Part shown: one piece after another, positions 53,301-63,126 of the stretch | Layout of the letters: the number at the start of each line of letters is the position of its first letter | Position numbering within the stretch: the first letter of the stretch is position 1 | Source of the DNA: Chrysomallon squamiferum | Lineage: Eukaryota; Mollusca; Gastropoda; Neomphalida; Peltospiridae | Direction: 5' to 3' | Assembly (NCBI GenBank): GCA_012295275.1 | Contig: CM022669.1 | Coordinates: 5,285,277-5,349,276 of the forward strand | Length of the DNA: 64,000 bases | Notes under the pieces: model-generated | Database searches by the model: none | Seen by the model: the letters and a program-made list of their open reading frames with translations, nothing else | Told to the model about the DNA's origin: nothing | Translations under genes and position numbers: made by a program

Positions 53301-56300
53301 CAGTGACTGTCTGTGTGGTTATCCTTCATCATTGAACATTTTAAATAAATAAATTTTGGATTTTGGAATAAATCTAAATATTATTAAAAATTTCTAGTAT
53401 AATTATATTGAAATCAAAACTATTTTCAAATAGATTATTTGTCTTATAATTAGTAAATTAATTATTTATTTAGAATTTAATTTTTTTTTAGGTGGTTTTT
53501 TTTTTATTTTTTTTTTAGAATGGGTGTTTTTGGGATTTTATGAATGATAAAAGAACATTTTAAAAAAGTCAGTTTAATTGTTGACTGTTGGTATATATGT
53601 TTTTGCATCTTTGTATTGTTTACATATTATTCTATTTTGTTTTGATATTTGTCTCAACCTTAAAAAGATGTTAATGGAAATATGTTTCAATATTGCTCAC
53701 ACATACATCTCAAAACATCTCATTAATTAATATGATAAGATTTTTTTAACCATTGCAGATTTCTTGCGTTTTACATGTTTAAAACACATGTTGCTATGGA
53801 ACCAGCTGCCATCATGTTTATCAGCTCACAGATGAACAAAATTCATGATGATGAATTACATGCATTTATTTTTATCAAAATAAAACTACTAAAATATTTG
53901 TATCTTGGTAACAACAACAGTGACTGTCTGTGTGGTCATCCTTCATCATTGAACATTTTAAATAAATAAATTTTGGAAGACATTTAGGAAGAATAAAACC
54001 AAATATTATTAAAAATTTCTATTATAATTATATTAAAATAAAAACAATTTTCAAATAGATTGTTATTAATTATAATTAGTAAATTAATTATTTTGTTATT
54101 TATGAGAATTTGTTTTTTTTTTTTTTTTTTTAGTATGATTAGTTTTATGAAATTAATGCTGTGAATGGTAAAAAGAAAATTTAAAAAAATTCACAGTTTA
54201 ATTGTTCACTGTTCATATATTGATGTTTGTGGGTTATATTTTACAGTTTTGATGTAGATATTTTACTATTTAGTCAGTTTTGAAACTTGTCTCAACCTAA
54301 CAAAGATGTTATTGGAAGTATGTTTCAATATTGCTCCCACATACATCTCAAAACATCTCACTAATTAATATGATAAGAATTAGATTTATGTATAGGTCCT
54401 TAAACATATTCCCATTACAGATTTCTTGCATTTCTACATGTTTAAACTACATGTTGCTGTGGACACAGTTGCCATCATGTTTGTGAGCTCAGATGAACAA
54501 AATTCATGATGATGAATTAAGCATTTATTTTTATCAAAATAAAACTACTAGAATGTCTGTATCTTGGTAACAACAACAGTGATTGTCTGTGTGGTCATCC
54601 TTCATCATTGACCATTTTAGATAAATAATGTTTTGGCTTTTGGAATAAAATACCAATATTATTAAAAATTTCTACTATAATTATATTGGAATCAAAACTA
54701 TTTTCAGATAGATTATTTGTCTTATAATTAGTAAATTAATTATTTATGAGAATTTGATTGGTTTTTAGGTGGGGGTTTTTATTATAATTTTTTAGAATGG
54801 TTAGTTTTGTGGGATTAATGCTGTGAATGATAAAATAATTTTAAAAAAAAGTCAGTTTAATTGTTGACTGTTCGAGTATTTTTACATTTTTGATGTAGAT
54901 ATTTTACTATTTTATTTTGATATTTGTCTCAACCTTTAAAAGATGTTCATGGAAATATGGTGCAGTACTGCTCACACACATATCTCAAAACTTCACAATA
55001 ATTAATATGATAAGATTTCTTGGATTTGTACGTGTTTAAAACACATGTTGCTATGGAAGCAGCTGCCATACTATTTATGAGCTCACATGAACAAAATTCT
55101 TGATGACGAACTAGACACTATTTTTCATCAAAATAAAGCTACTAAAATTTTTGTATCTTGGTAACCACAACAGCGACTGTCTGTGTGGTCATCCTGCATC
55201 ATTGAACATTTTAGATAAATAATTTTTGGAAGACATCTTAGATTTCAGAATAAAACCACCAATATTATTAAAATTTCTGTTATAATTATATTAAAATAAA
55301 AACCATTTTCAAATAGATTGTTATTGTTATAATTAGTAAATTAATTATTTTGTTATTTATGAGAACTTATTTTTTTGGGAGGGTTTAGTATGATTAGTTT
55401 TATGAAATTAATGCTGTGAATGGTAAAAGAAAATTTAAAAAGAAATTCACAGTTTAATTGTTCACTGTTCATAAATTGATGTTTGCGTGGGTGTATATTT
55501 TACAGTTTTGATGTAGATATTTTACTATTTAGTCAGTTTTGAAACTTGTCTCAACCTAACAAAGATGTTATTGGAAGTATGGTACAATATTCCTCCCACC
55601 TACGTCTCAAAACATCTCACTAATTAATATGTTATGAATTAGATTTATGTATAGGTCCTTAAACATATTCCCATTACTGATTTCTTGCATTTCTACATGT
55701 TTAAGCTACATGTTGCTGTGGAAGCAGTTGCCATCATGTTTATAAGCTCACGTGAACAAAATTCATGATAACGAACATGAGATTGATTTTTATAAAAATA
55801 AAGCTACTAAAATTTTTGTATCTTGGTAACCACAACAGTGACTGTCTGTGTGGTTAACCTGCGTCATTGAACATTTTAAATAAATAAATTATGGATTTTG
55901 GAAGACATCTAAATATTATTAAAACTTTCCTGTAGAATTATATTGAAATCAAAACTGTTTTCAAATACTATTAATTCTGTAATTAGTAAATTAATTATTT
56001 TGTTATTTAATAGATTTTTTTGTTTGTTTTTTTATAGTGATTGGTTTTATGAATAATAAAAGAACATTTGAAAAAGTCACAGTTTAACTGTTCGCTGTTG
56101 GTATAGATGTGTTTGCATCTGTGTATTTTTGTTTTCAGTTAGTTTTCAGTTATTCATAAGAAGATGTTAATGGAACATGTTTCAGTATTGCTCACACATA
56201 CATCTCAAAACATTTGAATTAATATATAAAAAATAAAACAGATTTTTTGTGTTTCTACATGTTTAAAATTTTTGTATCATGTTTGTGAGCTCAGATGAAC

Positions 56301-59300
56301 AAAATTCATGATGACGAACATGAGATTGATTTTGTATAAAAATAAAACTAAAATTTTTGTATCTTGGTAACCACAACAGTGACTGTCTGTGTGGTCATCC
56401 TGCATCATTGAACATTTTAGATAAATAATTTTTGGAAGACATCTTAGATTTCAGCATAAAACCACCAATATTGTTAACATTTCTAGTATAATTATATTGA
56501 AATAAAAACTTTTAAAATAGATATTAGTCTTATAATTAGTAAATTAATTAGTTTTGATGACTTGTTTTCTTTCTGATTGATTCAGATTGGTTTGTTTTGT
56601 GAAATTAAAATAAAATAAAATTAATCCACTTACAGAATGGAAATGCTGTGAATGATTGATGATATTTTAAAATAAAGTTACAGATTAACTATTTGCTGTT
56701 GGTATATATGTGTTTGCATGGGGGTATTATTTAGTTTTGATGTAGACATTATTTTACTATTTAGTTAGTTTTGATACTTGTCTCAGCCTAAAAAAGATGT
56801 TAATAAAAGTATGGTACAATATTGCTCACAGATACATCTCAAAACTTCACAATAATTAATATGATAAGAATTAGATTATTGTATTGGACCCTAACATAGT
56901 TCCATTACAGATTTCTTGCATTTCTGCATGTTTAAACTACATGTTGCTATGGAAGCAGTTGCCATCATGTTTATGAACTCACATAACCAAAATTCATGAT
57001 GACAAACAAAAGATTGATTTTTTATAAAAATCAAGCTACTAAAATGTTTGTATCTTGGTAACTACAACAGTGACTGTCTGTGTGGTTAACCTACATCACT
57101 GAACATTTTAGATAAATAAACTTTTTGTTTTTGGAAGCATCTTAGATTTTGGAATATAATAGTCAAGATTATTAAAAATTTCTTGAGTAATTATATTGAA
57201 ATAAAAACTATTTTAAAATAGATTATTATTGTTTTAATTAGTAAAATATTTATTTTGTTGTTTGTTTGTTTGTTGTGGGTTTTTGTTTGTTTGTTTGCTT
57301 GGCTTTTTTGTGTTTGTGGGTTTTTTTTTTTTTTTTAGAATGATTAGATTTGTGAATTTAATGGTGTGAATGATAAAATTTAAAAATAAAGTAACAGTTT
57401 AATTGTTCGCCATTGGTATATATGTGATTGCTAGGGTGTATTTTTTACTTTTGATGTAGAAATTATTTTTCTATTTAGTTAGTTTTGATACTTGTCTCAA
57501 CCTAAAGATCTTAATGGAAGTACAGCACAATAGGACTGACATCTACATCACCAAACTTCACAATAATTAATATGTTGAGAATTAGATTTATGTATTGGTC
57601 CTTAAACATATTCCCATTACAGATTTCTTGCATTTCTACATGTTTAAGCTACATGTTGCTATGGAAGCAGTTGCCATCGTGTTTATGAGCTCACATGAAC
57701 AAAATTCATGATGACGAACATGAGATTGATTTTTATCAAAATAAAGCTACTAAAATGTTTATATCTTGGTAACTACAACAGTGACTGTCTGTGTTGTTAA
57801 CCTGCGTCATTGAACATTTTAGATAAATACATTTTTTGTTTTTGGAAGACATCTTTGATTTTGGAATATAATCACCAATATTATTTTAAAATTTCTTGTG
57901 TTATTATATTGAAATAAAAACTGTTTTAAAATAGATTATTATTGTTATAATTAGTAAAATATTTATTTTGTTACTTGTGAGAACTTGTTTGTTTGTTATG
58001 GGTTTTTTGTTTGTTTGTTGTTTTTTTTAGAATGGTTAGTTTTGTGAAATTAATAATTGAGATTTAAAAGAAATAAAGTTACAGTTTAACTGTTTGCTGT
58101 TGGTGTATATGTGTTTGGGTGGGTGTGGTTTTAACAGTTTTGATGTAGAAATTGTTTTACTATTTATTCTGTTTTGATATTTGTCTCAACACTAATTAAT
58201 ATCTTAAGAATCAGATCTATGCACTGGTTCTTAGTCTTATATTTAGTACAGTTTTTTGTTTTGTTTTCCTTTTATTATTTCTTCAGAATAGTCTGAATAT
58301 AGAGAACAATATAGAGAATTGTTTACATGATTAAATACTAAATGATGGTGTTTCTTTTCAGAGTGGTAATGAATATGGAGGATCATCAGGAACCCAGTCA
58401 TTCAGTCAGATCAGTCCAAACAATGCCTCTCCAGGTAAAACTTTGTCTTAGAAAAGTATAGTTACTTTGCATTTGTAGCTGAAAACTGCATGACACTATA
58501 ATGATTTCAAAAAATAATAATAATGAAATAAAAGATATGAGTTTCAGATGAAAAGCAGCAGGCATGTATTTATATATTGAAAGCACATTATTTAATATTT
58601 AGCATCTCCAACCCTAGCTCTATAAATAGTCTGGCCAAAACGTTTGCTCATGAATTTAAAGAAAGCTTTCCTGCTTCAAGAGATGAGATATTCCAGTGTA
58701 AAATATGTATATTCCAGTTGACTAGCATTTATTTTTAGTTTTATTTTTCATTAGTAAACTTTTTAGAAATCAGTCATTTATCATTTGTTGAATGTTTTAT
58801 TTTAGGTAAATTAGATTGATTAATTTAAAATGTACAAGTATATAGATTTTTTTAAATTATTTGCATGAAGAAAGTAATTATTAGGATGATATTTAGTAGT
58901 TATTTTTATCACAAGAAATTTACTTTGTGTATTTTGTTCAGTTAATTTCATATGTATCAACATAGAAAAACTCCACTAAATTATCTCCCATTGCAGATAT
59001 AAAAAACCAAACACCTATATTAAGTTTAATCTCAGAATTTATTAATTCTCCTTACCATGTAGAACTATTACAGATGTACTTGTCTTTGTTTAAAATAATT
59101 TAATGGTATTTCTGATATACTTCTTCAGTTGAAAGAGTTTTCTGCAAAATAGGATAATGTTTAAAATTAATGCACACAGATGGATGCACACATACAGAAT
59201 ATAAGGTCTTTTATTTAAATCATATTTTTAAAATAATGATTAGCTTTGAACATATTTTGTAAAAAATATATAAAATACACTGTTAAAAAATTATGTAGTG

Positions 59301-60883
59301 TTTAAAGAACATAGAATTATTCATATTTAACAAATAATGATTATCCTCAAACACATTTTGTAAGACGTATATATACTGAATATACTCTGAAAATTATCTA
59401 CATGGTTTTTATTTAACATAGAGTTAATCATTTTTTTATCAAGTAGTGATTAATTTGTTTTCTGCAGAACATAATATTATGTTCAGTAATTAACTTTGAT
59501 GCTGTTTTATGAAACGTTTCTCTGTTGAGTATTTCAGGTATCGCAATTGTCCTGTCTTGGTTTTTGTGCATTGGTGGACCCAACACGTAAAATGCAACTC
59601 TTCACCTCATCAGCTCATCTTCTTCTTTTCATGTTCTTGCTAAAATTAATTTTTATTAATTTATGCCAATTATCCTCTTATTATATATACAAGTCAAATA
59701 TTTATTGCTTTTATCTTTAAATTTTGAAGTAATAAATACTTTAAAGGAATTCTTTTAAAAAAATTTTATCATTTAAATTTTATAAAAATGTAAATAAAAT
59801 TTTGAATGGATATTATTTTCATCATGGTTATTTTTATTTATTTATTTATTAAATGAGCTGACTTTTTTTTTAATTTCTGCACTGCTAGAAGCTGCTGCTT
59901 TACTTTTAATCAGTTTGCATGTACTGATACATGGATAATGGATAATATATATATATATATATATACATACATATATAAGTAATGCATTCTGTAAATCAGT
60001 ATCATATGAGCATTGTGATGTAAAATACACACTGAATTTGCATCCTGATAGCAACATTATATATTTCTATTATCTTTTTTTAAAAACCAGTCCTTATTAA
60101 TAGTAATAATAATATTTTTAATGCAGGTAAGGAGAACATTTTCATATGGTATATGTTGTGCTTACTTTCTTCTGCTCTTTATTCCTGTTATTTTTGTTTA
60201 CCTCTTTCTGCTTGCAAGTGATAACGCTTTTCATCTGTTGTTATATTTTGTGTTTTCAAAACATAGTTACTGTTCTCTCTTGTTCTCATGGTGAACTGTA
60301 CTGATTTATACACTGAAGTAACAATGTTAAAGAAACAAAAAGTTATTTTTCAGGTCTCTGTGTTTGCTTTTGTAGTATTTGTTCAACACTAACAAATTTT
60401 TGTTTTTAAATTCTGCTTCTTATTTGTTGTTTTTTTGTTTTTTCATTCATTTATTTGTATTTATTTTTCTCTCTGTCTCTGTCTCTCTCTCTCTTGATTT
60501 GTTTTAACTGAGTTATGCTCTTGCTTTTACTTTGTTTCTGGGTCCACCATTGATTAATGTGCCCTTGTGTTTTAGTTGGACAGGCCAGCCACTTGGTGCT
60601 GTCGTGTAGCCTTCCCCATTTTTATCAGCAACCCTCCTCCTCTTCAGGAAATTCAGGCCTTTGGGGCCAGTGGCAGGCATCAGGGGGTGATGCCACCACA
60701 AACCAACCAGGTGGTGTCATCCAGCATCAAGTTCAGCAACAGCAGCAGCCACAACAACAGCAACAGCAGCAGCAGCAACAGCAACAACAGCCTGAAGAAT
60801 TTGGAGACATGTTCCGAATGCTGGGTCAGCCAGAATCCTCGGACTTCAGTGACTTGTCCATGTTTAATACTTTCCCAGACTGA
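28780..60883 (+). CDS. ARNT: ARNT / tango / HIF-1beta: class II bHLH-PAS transcription factor, complete coding region
   Basis: Sixteen exon positions join without a frame break into 2,004 nt, 667 residues plus TGA (counting one of three alternative bHLH exons). Domains: an acidic/basic N-terminus; bHLH (about 56-107) with the ARNT signature EIERRRRNK and [16 protein letters not shown] (about 126-305) with [30 protein letters not shown] and [20 protein letters not shown] (about 310-426) with EFISRH, TFVDQR, LGYQPQ and [18 protein letters not shown]; and a low-complexity tail with poly-Gln (619-637) and a conserved C-terminal motif ([19 protein letters not shown]). ARNT is the nuclear partner of AhR, HIF-alpha, Sim and Trh; the dimers bind E-box-like sites. 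Its relatives BMAL/cycle differ in these motifs. An in-frame TAG at 28750 precedes the chosen ATG. Oddities: the triplicated bHLH exon and an 18.3-kb satellite-filled intron. Confidence 0.96.
28820..31084. other. ARNT intron 1
   Basis: 2.27 kb of AT-rich sequence with (ATA)n runs around 29331-29360 and 29411-29450. Nothing else is recognisable. Confidence 0.8.
31085..31133 (+). CDS. ARNT: ARNT coding exon 2
   Basis: 49 bp, acceptor TTCTTAATAG|GG, donor AGAGA|GTGAGT. Encodes [15 protein letters not shown] in a basic stretch like the N-terminal KRRPG region of ARNT proteins, a likely nuclear localisation signal. Confidence 0.9.
31461..31535 (+). CDS. ARNT: ARNT coding exon 3
   Basis: 75 bp, acceptor TTATCTCTAG|C, donor GCTAG|GTATTG. 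Encodes [10 protein letters not shown] and [11 protein letters not shown]. DKERxAR directly before the bHLH is a hallmark of ARNT. It ends with two bases (AG) of a split Arg codon that any of the three following exons can complete. Confidence 0.93.
31536..32846. other. ARNT intron 3, before the alternative exon cluster
   Basis: 1.3 kb of AT-rich sequence. No exon, transposon or tandem array is seen. Confidence 0.75.
32847..33004 (+). CDS. ARNT: ARNT alternative exon 4a (bHLH, variant 1)
   Basis: 158 bp, acceptor ACATTTTTAG|G, donor CTGCGAG|GTGATG. It encodes the full bHLH: basic region [13 protein letters not shown], helix 1 [12 protein letters not shown], loop [10 protein letters not shown], helix 2 [17 protein letters not shown]. 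Phases match exon 3 upstream and exon 5 downstream. Compared with 4c it differs at 8 of 52 residues: Ala-His for Thr-Ser in helix 1, His for Gln and Ser for Ala in the loop, and Ile, Tyr, Glu and Lys substitutions in helix 2. About 20 of the 44 conserved codons differ synonymously, so the copy is old and kept by selection. The donor lacks G at +5, suggesting a weak, regulated site. Confidence 0.9.
33202..33227. repeat. Poly(T) tract between alternative exons 4a and 4b
   Basis: A run of about 26 T, about 100 bp before the exon 4b acceptor. It could act as an extended pyrimidine or U-rich protein-binding tract, or may simply be slippage-prone DNA. Confidence 0.7.
33329..33486 (+). CDS. ARNT: ARNT alternative exon 4b (bHLH, variant 2)
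   Basis: 158 bp, acceptor TCTGTTTTGCAG|A, donor CTAAAAG|GTGCCG. Basic region [13 protein letters not shown] is identical to the other copies. Helix 1 is [12 protein letters not shown], the loop [10 protein letters not shown], helix 2 [17 protein letters not shown]. It has 8 differences from 4c and 13 from 4a in 52 residues, several at buried-type positions (Met to Ile, Ile to Phe, Cys to Val, Met to Val). It keeps the same frame and phase. Its donor is the weakest of the three (no match at +4 to +6). Just after it lies a C-rich CACC-repeated stretch (33491-33525). I infer a low-default, activator-dependent exon. Confidence 0.9.
33491..33525 (+). promoter_or_regulatory. C-rich CACC tract after the exon 4b donor (possible intronic splicing element)
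   Basis: The sequence GCCACCACCCACCTCAGTCT and the following CACCCACCC stand out from AT-rich surroundings and begin within 5 nt of the weak 4b donor. C-rich intronic motifs can bind KH-domain splicing factors; a role here is inference only. Confidence 0.35.
33876..34033 (+). CDS. ARNT: ARNT alternative exon 4c (bHLH, variant 3, most canonical)
   Basis: 158 bp, acceptor TTTATATTTCCAG|G, donor CTTCGAG|GTGACA. Basic region [13 protein letters not shown], helix 1 [12 protein letters not shown], loop [10 protein letters not shown], helix 2 [17 protein letters not shown]. Of the three copies it is closest to the vertebrate ARNT pattern (MTxYIxEL, [22 protein letters not shown]), so it probably represents the ancestral form. 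Phases are the same as 4a and 4b. Confidence 0.93.
34034..35138. other. ARNT intron after the alternative exon cluster
   Basis: 1.1 kb, AT-rich. It contains the tRNA-like segment at 34894-34970. A fourth copy of the bHLH exon was looked for and not found. Confidence 0.75.
34894..34970 (+). repeat. tRNA-like SINE head (degenerate)
   Basis: GATGAGGGTTTAGCTCAGTG looks like the 5' end of a tRNA with an A box (TTTAGCTCAGTGATGAGA). About 40 bp later, CCTTCAATATCCTG resembles a decayed B box. The spacing fits a tRNA, but stems are poor, so it is not a functional tRNA. A tRNA-derived SINE remnant is likely. Confidence 0.4.
35139..35218 (+). CDS. ARNT: ARNT coding exon 5 (linker and start of PAS-A)
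   Basis: 80 bp, acceptor GCTATTGTAG|GT, donor CTTGAG|GTTTGT. Encodes [14 protein letters not shown] and [12 protein letters not shown], a nearly invariant ARNT segment. It needs one pending base, which each of 4a, 4b and 4c supplies. Confidence 0.95.
35562..35654 (+). CDS. ARNT: ARNT coding exon 6 (PAS-A)
   Basis: 93 bp, phase 0 at both ends, acceptor TTATCATAG|GCT, donor TCTCAG|GTATGT. Encodes [17 protein letters not shown] and [14 protein letters not shown], the first strands and helix of PAS-A. Confidence 0.95.
35965..36082 (+). CDS. ARNT: ARNT coding exon 7 (PAS-A)
   Basis: 118 bp, acceptor TTGTGTTGCAG|TCT, donor CTAAAGA|GTGAGG. Encodes [30 protein letters not shown] and GRILDLK. Confidence 0.95.
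36488..36517 (+). CDS. ARNT: ARNT coding exon 8, 30-bp microexon
   Basis: 30 bp, acceptor AAATTTGCAG|CT, donor CATCAAT|GTAAGT. Encodes GTVKKEGHQ, matching the ARNT GTVKKEGQQ motif. It is very short, but both junctions restore the ARNT protein exactly. Confidence 0.93.
36715..36909 (+). CDS. ARNT: ARNT coding exon 9 (PAS-A, second half)
   Basis: 195 bp, acceptor TTGTTTGCAG|CT, donor CCATCAG|GTATAC. Encodes [19 protein letters not shown], a variable loop, and [17 protein letters not shown], the terminal strands of PAS-A. Confidence 0.95.
37253..37329 (+). CDS. ARNT: ARNT coding exon 10
   Basis: 77 bp, acceptor ATATTTTAG|GA, donor CTTCAA|GTAAGA. Encodes [15 protein letters not shown] and [10 protein letters not shown], the end of PAS-A. 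Confidence 0.94.
38416..38519 (+). CDS. ARNT: ARNT coding exon 11 (PAS-B start)
   Basis: 104 bp, acceptor TGTTTTAG|GTG, donor CAAAG|GTAAAG. Encodes [18 protein letters not shown] and GKFTFVDQ. Confidence 0.95.
38774..38880 (+). CDS. ARNT: ARNT coding exon 12 (PAS-B)
   Basis: 107 bp, acceptor ATGTTACAG|A, donor GATCAAG|GTATCA. Encodes [35 protein letters not shown]. Confidence 0.95.
39169..39319 (+). CDS. ARNT: ARNT coding exon 13 (PAS-B end)
   Basis: 151 bp, acceptor TTTTAAATAG|TG, donor GCAAA|GTAAGC. Encodes [36 protein letters not shown] and [12 protein letters not shown], the C-terminal strands of PAS-B. Confidence 0.95.
39682..40027 (+). CDS. ARNT: ARNT coding exon 14 (C-terminal low-complexity region)
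   Basis: 346 bp, acceptor TCTTTGCATAG|G, donor CCAGAG|GTCAGT. Encodes a Gln/Ser/Pro-rich stretch ([35 protein letters not shown]). Homology to other ARNTs is weak, as usual for this region. The frame, base composition and donor support it. The donor faces an 18.3-kb intron. Confidence 0.88.
40028..58361. other. ARNT intron 14, 18.3 kb, mostly satellite DNA
   Basis: The intron begins with about 470 bp of unique sequence and a (GT)n/(CTGT)n microsatellite near 40430-40465. It is then filled by the tandem array listed next and ends with about 130 bp before the exon 15 acceptor. No nested gene was found. Confidence 0.85.
40500..58230 (+). repeat. Intronic satellite: about 28 tandem units of roughly 590-670 bp
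   Basis: A shared core (TATCTTGGTAAC, then ACAACAGTGACTGTCTGTGT, then CATTGAACATTTTAGATAAA) recurs about 28 times between 40,661 and 57,766. Measured core spacings alternate between short (586-628) and long (650-671) for most of the array, so the effective repeat is a dimer of about 1.26 kb. Spacing becomes irregular (541, 691, 711) near the right end, where units are most diverged. Blocks of three units (about 1,906 bp) are almost identical in places, for example 41.5-43.1 kb against 43.4-45.0 kb. Units vary mainly in a T-rich middle segment. No conserved long ORF spans the units. Confidence 0.93.
58362..58434 (+). CDS. ARNT: ARNT coding exon 15
   Basis: 73 bp, acceptor TTTCTTTTCAG|AGT, donor TCTCCAG|GTAAAA. 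Encodes [16 protein letters not shown] and ISPNNASP, a Ser/Gln-rich part of the transactivation region. Supported by phase (0 in, 1 out) and good splice sites rather than by homology. Confidence 0.8.
58435..60575. other. ARNT intron 15
   Basis: 2.1 kb, AT-rich, with (AT)n near 59945-59965 and (CT)n near 60470-60495. A short open stretch after a possible acceptor at 59537 was considered as an alternative last exon and not accepted. Confidence 0.7.
60576..60883 (+). CDS. ARNT: ARNT terminal coding exon 16 (transactivation domain, poly-Gln)
   Basis: 308 bp including the TGA at 60881-60883, acceptor TTGTGTTTTAG|TT. Encodes VGQASHLVL, then [17 protein letters not shown], poly-Gln (5 Q, Pro, 13 Q) and [27 protein letters not shown]. 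The WGQWQ, MLG and DLxMF motifs match the vertebrate ARNT C-terminus (WPQWQ, SMLG, DLTMF), so identity and stop are secure. The start is less so: a second acceptor with a better pyrimidine tract (CCTCCTCCTCTTCAG|GA, exon from 60648) is in the same phase and would remove 24 residues. Confidence 0.9.
60734..60793 (+). repeat. Coding CAG/CAA repeat (poly-Gln)
   Basis: Mixed CAG and CAA codons encode Q5-P-Q13 in the ARNT tail. The mixture of codons should limit slippage. Confidence 0.9.
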
Positions 60884-60940
60884 GACAGCCATTAACCAAA
60901 CCGTTTGACATTTTTAATAATAAAAAAAAGTGTTTGTGTG

Positions 60941-60974
<34 letters not shown>

Positions 60975-62000
60975 TCTTTCTTGAGTCTCACATGTACAGC
61001 AAAAAAAAAAAAAAAAAAAAAAGAAATTGTTAATATTATTTTTTTTTTTTTTTTTGGTTTATCATTTGTTCATATTGTTTGCTACATTTTTTTTTTTTCA
61101 GTCCATCAGAATGTTTTATAATTTATCAGCAGCAATTTTTTACATGTTATTTATTTTTTAAGTAACAAATAATTTGTTTGTGAATTGCTCTGTTGGTTGC
61201 TTAACATGAAGTTTCATTAGTTTTGTTTTTGTTTTCATTTCTTATTTACATTGTTACAATTATTAATTTAATTTCAAAACTATAAAAGTCAAGATTTTTT
61301 AATTGCACATATTTGACCCTTTAATATTTATGATAAGTGAACAGTTGTCTGTTATCACAGAAGGTGCATAAAGAATCATGCTTCTTTTGAAATATAGAAC
61401 AGGCCACTGTATTTTAGATGCTATTTCATTGTATGTTAATAAATATGTGGTGAAATAATGTTCACATATAGAACCAATCATAATGTATTGCAACACAAAA
61501 TCTTTGGATTTTCTAATTCTGAAAATAAATGGCAAACAGTTGGAAAAAAGAGAATGATGTTTAGAAAATAATTATTTTAAACAAACTTTTTTTTCTTGTT
61601 GCATATGATTTTAAATTTTACCACTTCTGTATGTGTATGTACTTTCAGTAAACATTATCTCTATAGTTTATGTGAAATGCATCCTCCCTATTTGAACAAT
61701 ACACGTTATGGGTGGAATGTATGAACAAGATAATTACACATTGTTCTTAATAGATTAAAATATTTTTCATTACAGTTATTGTTGTAAGTATTTTTTTTTT
61801 TTTTTTTTTTTTTTTACTCGCTGTACCTAATGTGAAAGGTATAAATAAGTTACGCATTCCTATTTTGTTAACCGATTTCATTTTATAATGTTTTTAAATG
61901 TTGTTATGATGAAAAAGATCATAAGAGAGAAAAGATGGCAAATAGTTAATAAATGTTATTATTGTAATTTTTTTTTTTTTTTTTTTTGTTTTACAAGTGT
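60884..62000 (+). other. ARNT 3' UTR (extent uncertain)
   Basis: AT-rich sequence with long T and A homopolymers (60942-60969, 61001-61022, 61038-61055). AATAAA signals occur at 60919, 61438, 61524 and 61948. Any could be used, and the base composition makes chance hits likely. The end shown is arbitrary. Confidence 0.4.
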
Positions 62001-63092
62001 TTCATCACTCAGTTTTGTTTTATTGCTTTTTAAATTTTGTGCTTTTTTAGTTTTTATTCCATGGGGTATTACAACAGAACGCAACTCTAGGAGTTTTTAA
62101 AGTGCCATATGTCATTAATATATGTAAACCTAGAATGGTAAGTCATTTTGTGATCAGCTTGTTAACAAAATTCCATTTTAAACATAACTTTTTGTTCATC
62201 CTTCAGACTGTAACCCACAGTTAAACAAACAGTTGAACAGTTAAAAATAATGTTTCTTTGCATTTTCTAAATTTACAAAAATACAGATTTCATTAACATT
62301 CTCAAGAAGAATGTGTCTTTACAATTAGAAGTTGCACATACTTTTATTATTATTACTGTGTGTGTGTGTGTGTGTGTGAGTCTGTGTTCGATTTTTAAAA
62401 CACAAATTAGAATCTGATCTAGTATTTCATCAGACAGATTATATGCCTTCATTAGATTATTAAAAATGGCATTAAAAAAAAAAAAGGATGTTAATTAAAA
62501 AAACGAAACCAGCAAAAAAAAAGAATATTCTTAATAAAAAAACAAATCTTCATTTAAATTTGTTACTGTATGTGCGCACAAAATTAACAAATATATTTTA
62601 TGTTCTGTGTAGTTAACAGTTAACCAGAAGCTTGATTAGAATTAGTTATTGAACAATAATGATTGACCAGATGATTTGTGTGTATTACTTTTTGGAGGGG
62701 GTTGGTGTTTTTTTTTGTTTAAATGTTTTTATTATTATTATTTCTTATAAATACATTTTTGGACATCTCTACCACCAGTGTTGAAAGCAGGACAGTATCT
62801 GTGCTTTAAAGCTTGTATTTCGTAATTTAATGTAACTTTTCATGACGTCAAAATGCAATCTATACAAGATGAATAAGGAATTTACTGCAATGTTAATATA
62901 TTTTATTTTATTTGCTGCCCAATACTTGGTGCATTTTGGAGGCTGGCATTTTTATAAAGATTCTTTCATTTGTTGTTGTAATTTGGCAAAAAATCGAGAA
63001 CACAGTACAGAATGACTACACTTTTTAAAAAATGTACATGGTTTGCTTTGACATTTAGTTTCAATAGCATTAATTATGTCATAAAATTGACA

Positions 63093-63126
<34 letters not shown>

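Noticed and set aside
53058-53969. Open frames across satellite units (for example 53058-53294 and 53775-53969)
   Set aside because: The frame is not conserved between units, indels break it, and the peptides do not resemble a known family.
40500-58230. C-box-like ATGATGA in each satellite unit as a possible C/D snoRNA array
   Set aside because: No consistent D box (CTGA) at a suitable distance and no flanking terminal stem. The motif is also changed in many units.
59538-59590. Possible alternative last ARNT exon ([17 protein letters not shown]-stop) after an AG at 59536-59537
   Set aside because: Phase fits, but the peptide is unlike any ARNT tail and a 17-codon open stretch is expected by chance.
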